Source: Talinum fruticosum (Eukaryota > Streptophyta > Magnoliopsida > Caryophyllales > Talinaceae). From it: a DNA stretch of 64,000 bases. The stretch lies in contig JAITYX010000008.1 of the NCBI GenBank assembly GCA_021018815.1, positions 6,012,001-6,076,000 on the forward strand, read 5' to 3'. Positions within the stretch are counted from its first letter, which is position 1. Each line of letters opens with the position of its first letter. Both the position numbers and the translations under genes were made by a program. Positions 59,601-64,000 of this stretch are shown in pieces. The notes under the pieces are model-generated. The model had not been told where the DNA came from, searched no databases, and saw only the letters and a program-made list of their open reading frames with translations.

Positions 59601-62600
59601 AGGGCTTTAATTACATGTACTTTTATGGGTGTTTCCCTCATAAAGTCCAGGGACTCAAAGGGGCTTTTAACGGGGTTTCAGCCATGCACGTGCACAGGAC
59701 ATATCAGGCCTGTACTAAAACTGCCCCTGCCCACAAGGTAGCTGGATGAGTCAGAAATCTCTCATCACCTCTCACCTAAGAGCCTTCCTGCTTTAACATA
59801 TTTGTAGTACATAAGACAACATTAGGAGATATAGCTCTATTTGGCCATGGTAATTTACCATTAGCATTGAGCTTACCAGGAAATCCACTACAAAGCAGAA
59901 GCTTTCATCTTCTTTAGGACCATGGACTTTGAAGTTAGACTATAAACCAAGAATGAGTCTGCACATGTGGCCCTCTGTTAGCGTTTGTAGAAAGATAGAC
60001 AGATTTAGACACCTTAGGACTACAGCCCACTCTATTTTATCAGCAAAATCCAAACAGAAAATGTTCTAACCCAGCAGACACACAAGAGACAACGGTTTTC
60101 AGTCTAGAATGCTTCAGAGTTTTCTCCCCTGATGAAGTGGTAAGTACAACATGAGTCCTAGGAGACCATTCCCACAAGGCTAGGACCCAAGTAATCGTCA
60201 GACAACATAGAGTTAAAATACGAGTAGGGCTCGCACTCTGATTCCTCAGAATGTAGAATCCTTCAATAAATGGTTGGGCCCCAAAAAGTAGAAAATATTT
60301 AATACATATCTCCAAAAATATGAACATAGCCATGTTCTAGCTGTCAACAATTACAGAATTTGAATTAGATATTTACCTTTGTAATCATTTGAAGCAATAC
60401 AGCACTGAGCCTCAACATAACGCTGCAAATATTTGACAACTGATGAATAGACTGAGAAAGATGCTGAGAAAAGATCCATTTATGGAACAGAAAGCAACTA
60501 ATAGCACTGACAACTGACATGTAGGAAAAACCTTGTTAGTTTTGATTGCTAAAGAAAAACTCATCATATGGATACATATGGTCCACAAGATTAATTTTGT
60601 TTAGGATCACCTTCACAAAAAAATATGCTGTTTGGGCTGGATAACAAGAATGTTATGTGGCACAACACAATCTTTTAACAATTAGTTGGGTCTCTGGTTA
60701 TAGACAAACAATAGAATTTTCTAATTGTATCCTGATATCAACATTGACCTACTTGGCTTCTCTTTCATGTTCCTGTGGCCTTTTGAGCTAGATACTCCAG
60801 ATGTTTCAGTTGCCTTAGAAGAGCAGGTTAGACTTCTTGCATAAAAAGATCACTCCATGTACGAATGTCTTAGTTAAAGATTTCATCAATGAAACCTGTA
60901 AAATTGAAGTATCAGGTGGAAATTCTAGTGTGGTTTGCCAGGTATCTTGTACCACTCGGTATGTATAAGGCATCGAAGATTTATCTGCACAAAGTTAGCC
61001 TAGGTCCTCATTGATGTATCACATCCAGATGTGATTTATTTACGCTCGTTTAGATTTTAATACAGCAAACACTAAGCTTACTGGATAACAAGCTTTGTTT
61101 ATTGGTGTTTAAATACCATCAGTTGCCCGATTTTTAGTTTTTTTAAAAAAATTGGGACAACAGAATATGACACAAAAGGCTAAAATATTCTAAACTATTG
61201 ACAATCATACACCAGTAAAAGTGGTGTTGACTCCGACATTTGCATGGAATTCTCCATCTGCACGGTAAAGCCATTTCAAATGGGAGAATGAAGGAAGCAG
61301 ATTCATTTATTTATTTATTTTTTGACACATTAACCTTCCACCCTTTAAACATCTTTCAACATGCTACTTCTCCACAATGGAAGCACATGATTTTTGGAAC
61401 ACCCAAATCCCAAAGTTTTTATATGCTCATACACAGGAAGTAAGAAAAAACAACCACATGAATCATCATCAATTGCCTACCTGCAGCCATCGACTAGATT
61501 CAGCATGATCGGAGACAAGCCTCCCACTTCTACTAGGTGTCTGAAATTATTAAACAGGACCAATGTAAGGCATCACTGTTAGTCTTCAACTTTTAAAATA
61601 TATATTACTGAGATAGCTGAAACATAAATATCTCATATGATGTAATCAAGGAATTGAATATACAAGTCCACTAAAATGGAACATCAAACTGAATGACAAA
61701 CAAATAGAATAGCAAATATGTAACCATCAATACTCATAGAACCTGATATGGCATTTGTATCAACTATTAAGATCCTCATGTTTAAGGTTATGAAGACACT
61801 GATGAATTCAAACTATGACAACTGCAATAGAAGTAACGTAGAAAATGGATATTGGGACAGAAATGAAATCGATTTTACGTACTACTGTATATAGAAAAAC
61901 CACTAGAGACTAAAATAATAGGTTCTGAAGATTTACAAATCAAATAAACGCTTAGTAGTTAGAAAAGGAGCAGTAGTAATGGATATGATATCAGCATCAA
62001 CCTTTTACTAGTGTCTAACATGTATCTGTAGTCCTACAAAAGCATTGTTTAAACATGACTTTCCAAAAAATGATCCAAAATAATTCTTTCAGGAATAAAC
62101 CTGTGGAAACAACGAGATAATGTCCTTAGAATTAGCTCCAAGTTCGGCAAGAGCAATTATAGCCTCAAGGATATAGGGACAATGTCTGCAAATAAATAAA
62201 TAAATAAATAAATAAAACATAACAATAACTAAGCAGAAGAACAATAAAGGAAGTAGAGAAAGAAAGGTCAATGACAGTAATTGAAACATGCTATAAGAAG
62301 TTGAACATTTGAAGATGAACTGACTGATGAAGAAATTCAGTACATCAGAAACTTTTTGCATTCTGAAGTGTTTTTTCACTGGGTAAGAGCAGACTGGAGT
62401 GACATGGATCAAGATAATGATCTTATCTTGATGGATTAAATTCCCAACAGCCCAACCATGGAAGACGTTACCAAAAAATAGAAGAACATCGAAGGTCAGA
62501 CACACTGGAGCTAGATAAATCTGACTAATTATTGTAAATAACAGGCAGGCTGTCAAATACTTTTAAGCTATCAGCAATCTGTTGAGCAGGAAAAAAATTA

Positions 62601-63245
62601 ACAAATAACATTAAAAAGGAACGAGATGAAAACTTGCATAGTAAACAACAGCAAGTCTTTTCTTGTTTCAGTCAAAGACTGTGACATATCCCTAAGTTCG
62701 TAATAGTTATTGCCGATGTTTAAACGGCAATGGGTATTTGAAACTCCTCATAGCCTAGAGAAGAAAAGGCAACATACCAACTATGGAATCTAAGATAGGA
62801 AAAAGTGGTACTAAGTCATTTAAAAAATGGATACACCTAAATCAGCATACGAGAAACAAAAAGAGAACACATTTTACTCAGCAATCAGCACTCACAGAAC
62901 CAGGAACTTATATTAACTAGGTTTTCCTATATCTCATGACAAATGGGAGAAGGAATGGAAGAGAGGGAAGAGGATTAAGTGAACAAGAATTGAACCCGAC
63001 ACCTCCTTTCGTGTGCAGCCCCACAAGCCCTCTTCTTGTGTAGTTTCTTGTTGCGATTAACTAAGTGTTGTATTAACTAGGTTTGCTATTCTTCGGGTAT
63101 ATTAACTAAGTCACTAAATCAGCACAAACCTCAAACATTCCTTGTAACAAGCAGCAGCCGCACGAGTATGCCGAGTATTTCGATAAAGCTTTCCCATCAT
63201 TAGATGCATTGGCAAATTTCTAACCTTGCTAGGGATTCCCTCCAT
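56635..63245 (-). CDS. APC7: Anaphase-promoting complex subunit 7 (TPR protein), 3' thirteen exons
   Basis: Scaffold subunit of the APC/C, the ubiquitin ligase that drives mitotic exit; it acts in the nucleus through TPR arrays. Exons on the minus strand: 63245-63130, 62185-62101, 61540-61481, 60422-60377, 58916-58843, 58648-58598, 58514-58314, 58177-58133, 57881-57788, 57685-57540, 57334-57105, 56917-56857 and 56721-56635. All join in phase, 431 residues to the TGA. Family marks include MGKLYRNTRHTRAAAACYKE, SSRWLQRYVEAQCCIA, ALDPYVVTYMDEYAILLK, LVALSVLWQRKDERGAL, ALKLVGDVHAKSSSGREK, ALRINPQNEAAKKGLERL, and an acidic tail (DEDEDNEVDDGEGDQEE). TPR units run through most of the length. About 125 N-terminal residues of the usual ~560 lie beyond the window. 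No frameshift is seen here. Confidence 0.95.
62190..62216. repeat. (AATA)n microsatellite in an APC7 intron
   Basis: About six repeats of AATA lie directly beside the acceptor of the exon 62185-62101. On the gene strand this gives a T-rich tract that could serve as the pyrimidine tract. Confidence 0.85.
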
Positions 63246-64000
63246 CTGTAGCAAAGAAACAACAGTAAAAATTATCTAAAGCTTCACCCGGGGGACAAAA
63301 AAGGAATTATCAAGATCCTCGAAATGAACATAATCATAACCGACATGACATGCCAGAATGAGGAAGAGTGGTCTGATTATTCATACTCCATTCTCAAATT
63401 GCTGTCGAACCTTAGGATTTGGAAACAAAAAGTATAATCAGATAATGCAACTTAATGTTCTTTCCACCACATTGCACATTGAACAATATCAACTAATTTA
63501 AATTCAGCTCATTAATAAGTCAAGTCCCACTTTGAGTTTTGACTAGCTGACTTTGACAAATTCTTGGCAATTACATAAATTGTAAATTTTGACAGTAATA
63601 TTTCCAACAAGATAATTCATCATTGATGATGAGCAAGACAACATGTTTTTCAGGATAAGAAAGAAAATTCATTTGGAAAAAGAATGAAAGTATACAGCTA
63701 AGGACAAGCAGTTGTCATAACAAAAACCAAAAAGAAACATGAGAACTCAACACTTATTGGTAAAGTCCTTCTAAAACCAGAACTGCCAAAAATTGGTCAC
63801 AAACTTTAAGTTGCTAGCTCCCTAGTCCAATTGACATCATAGATGAAATCGGAAGGTTGGATTTAGTTCTTCTCCCATTGGATCCATCAGCCTTTCAACC
63901 CAATTTTTCAAGAAGATCCTGATCAATCATCCTCATTTTGCATCCTAAATAAATGCCAACTTGCTGAAGAAGTTGGCCTAGATTTAGAAGAGTTAAATTC
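63246..64000. other. APC7 intron at the window edge
   Basis: Upstream of the acceptor at 63246-63247 no frame matches the APC7 N-terminal part, so this is read as intron reaching past the window end. Confidence 0.6.

Noticed and set aside
62089..62556. 155-codon minus-strand open frame
   Set aside because: Only its last part (62185-62101) is an APC7 exon; the rest is intron that happens to lack stops.
62985..63060. Possible tRNA-derived SINE (minus strand, GGGTTCAATTC B-box-like word)
   Set aside because: No convincing A box, body or tail, and no target duplication; one B-box-like word is too little.
1..64000. CRISPR arrays, bacterial operons, phage genes, rRNA or tRNA genes
   Set aside because: None seen. 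The intron-exon structure shows a plant nuclear region, and the repeats have no CRISPR-like spacing.

Overview
This window is nuclear DNA from a flowering plant, most likely a eudicot. Genes are split by GT-AG introns, intergenic DNA is very AT-rich, CT/GA runs sit in 5' leaders, and remnants of Helitron and hAT-type transposons are present. Every recognisable protein is a plant family. The species cannot be told from the sequence.

Layout. (1) 271-7169 (+) holds the 3' part of an intact MRS2/CorA-type magnesium transporter gene. (2) 7.2-23.4 kb is a rearranged, transposon-rich block. It contains a second, truncated MRS2 copy (9823-14613) lying inside a decayed RING-finger gene (exons near 9.3-9.6 kb and 14.7-15.1 kb), a Helitron terminus, a decayed Helitron PIF1-type helicase with an internal ~403-bp duplication, a ~230-bp tandem array, MITEs, and a third MRS2 copy made of one inverted and one direct piece. 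(3) 23.4-29.9 kb is AT-rich with no gene that I can support. (4) 30008-32028 (+) is an SRG1-like 2-oxoglutarate/Fe(II) dioxygenase. (5) 32814-39283 (-) is a secreted class 3 lipase. (6) 41298-43002 (+) is a small acidic protein with a predicted N-myristoylation signal. (7) 43787-45036 (-) is the chloroplast divinyl reductase DVR, without introns. (8) 47879-55705 (+) is a Kelch-repeat/coiled-coil protein. (9) 56635-63245 (-) is APC7, a TPR subunit of the anaphase-promoting complex; its N-terminal exons lie beyond the window.

The genes are unrelated housekeeping and metabolic genes, not a pathway cluster. The lipase and DVR neighbourhood matches, from memory, the Arabidopsis region around At5g18630-At5g18660.

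The most important caution for a user is that four otherwise well-preserved genes (dioxygenase, lipase, DVR, Kelch) carry five apparent single-base deletions, each in or beside a short homopolymer. In each case adding one base back makes exon phases and family motifs agree. This looks like uncorrected sequencing or assembly error rather than four independent gene deaths. I found no convincing undescribed biological system. The best biological leads are the three-way MRS2 duplication history and the nested RING/MRS2 locus.
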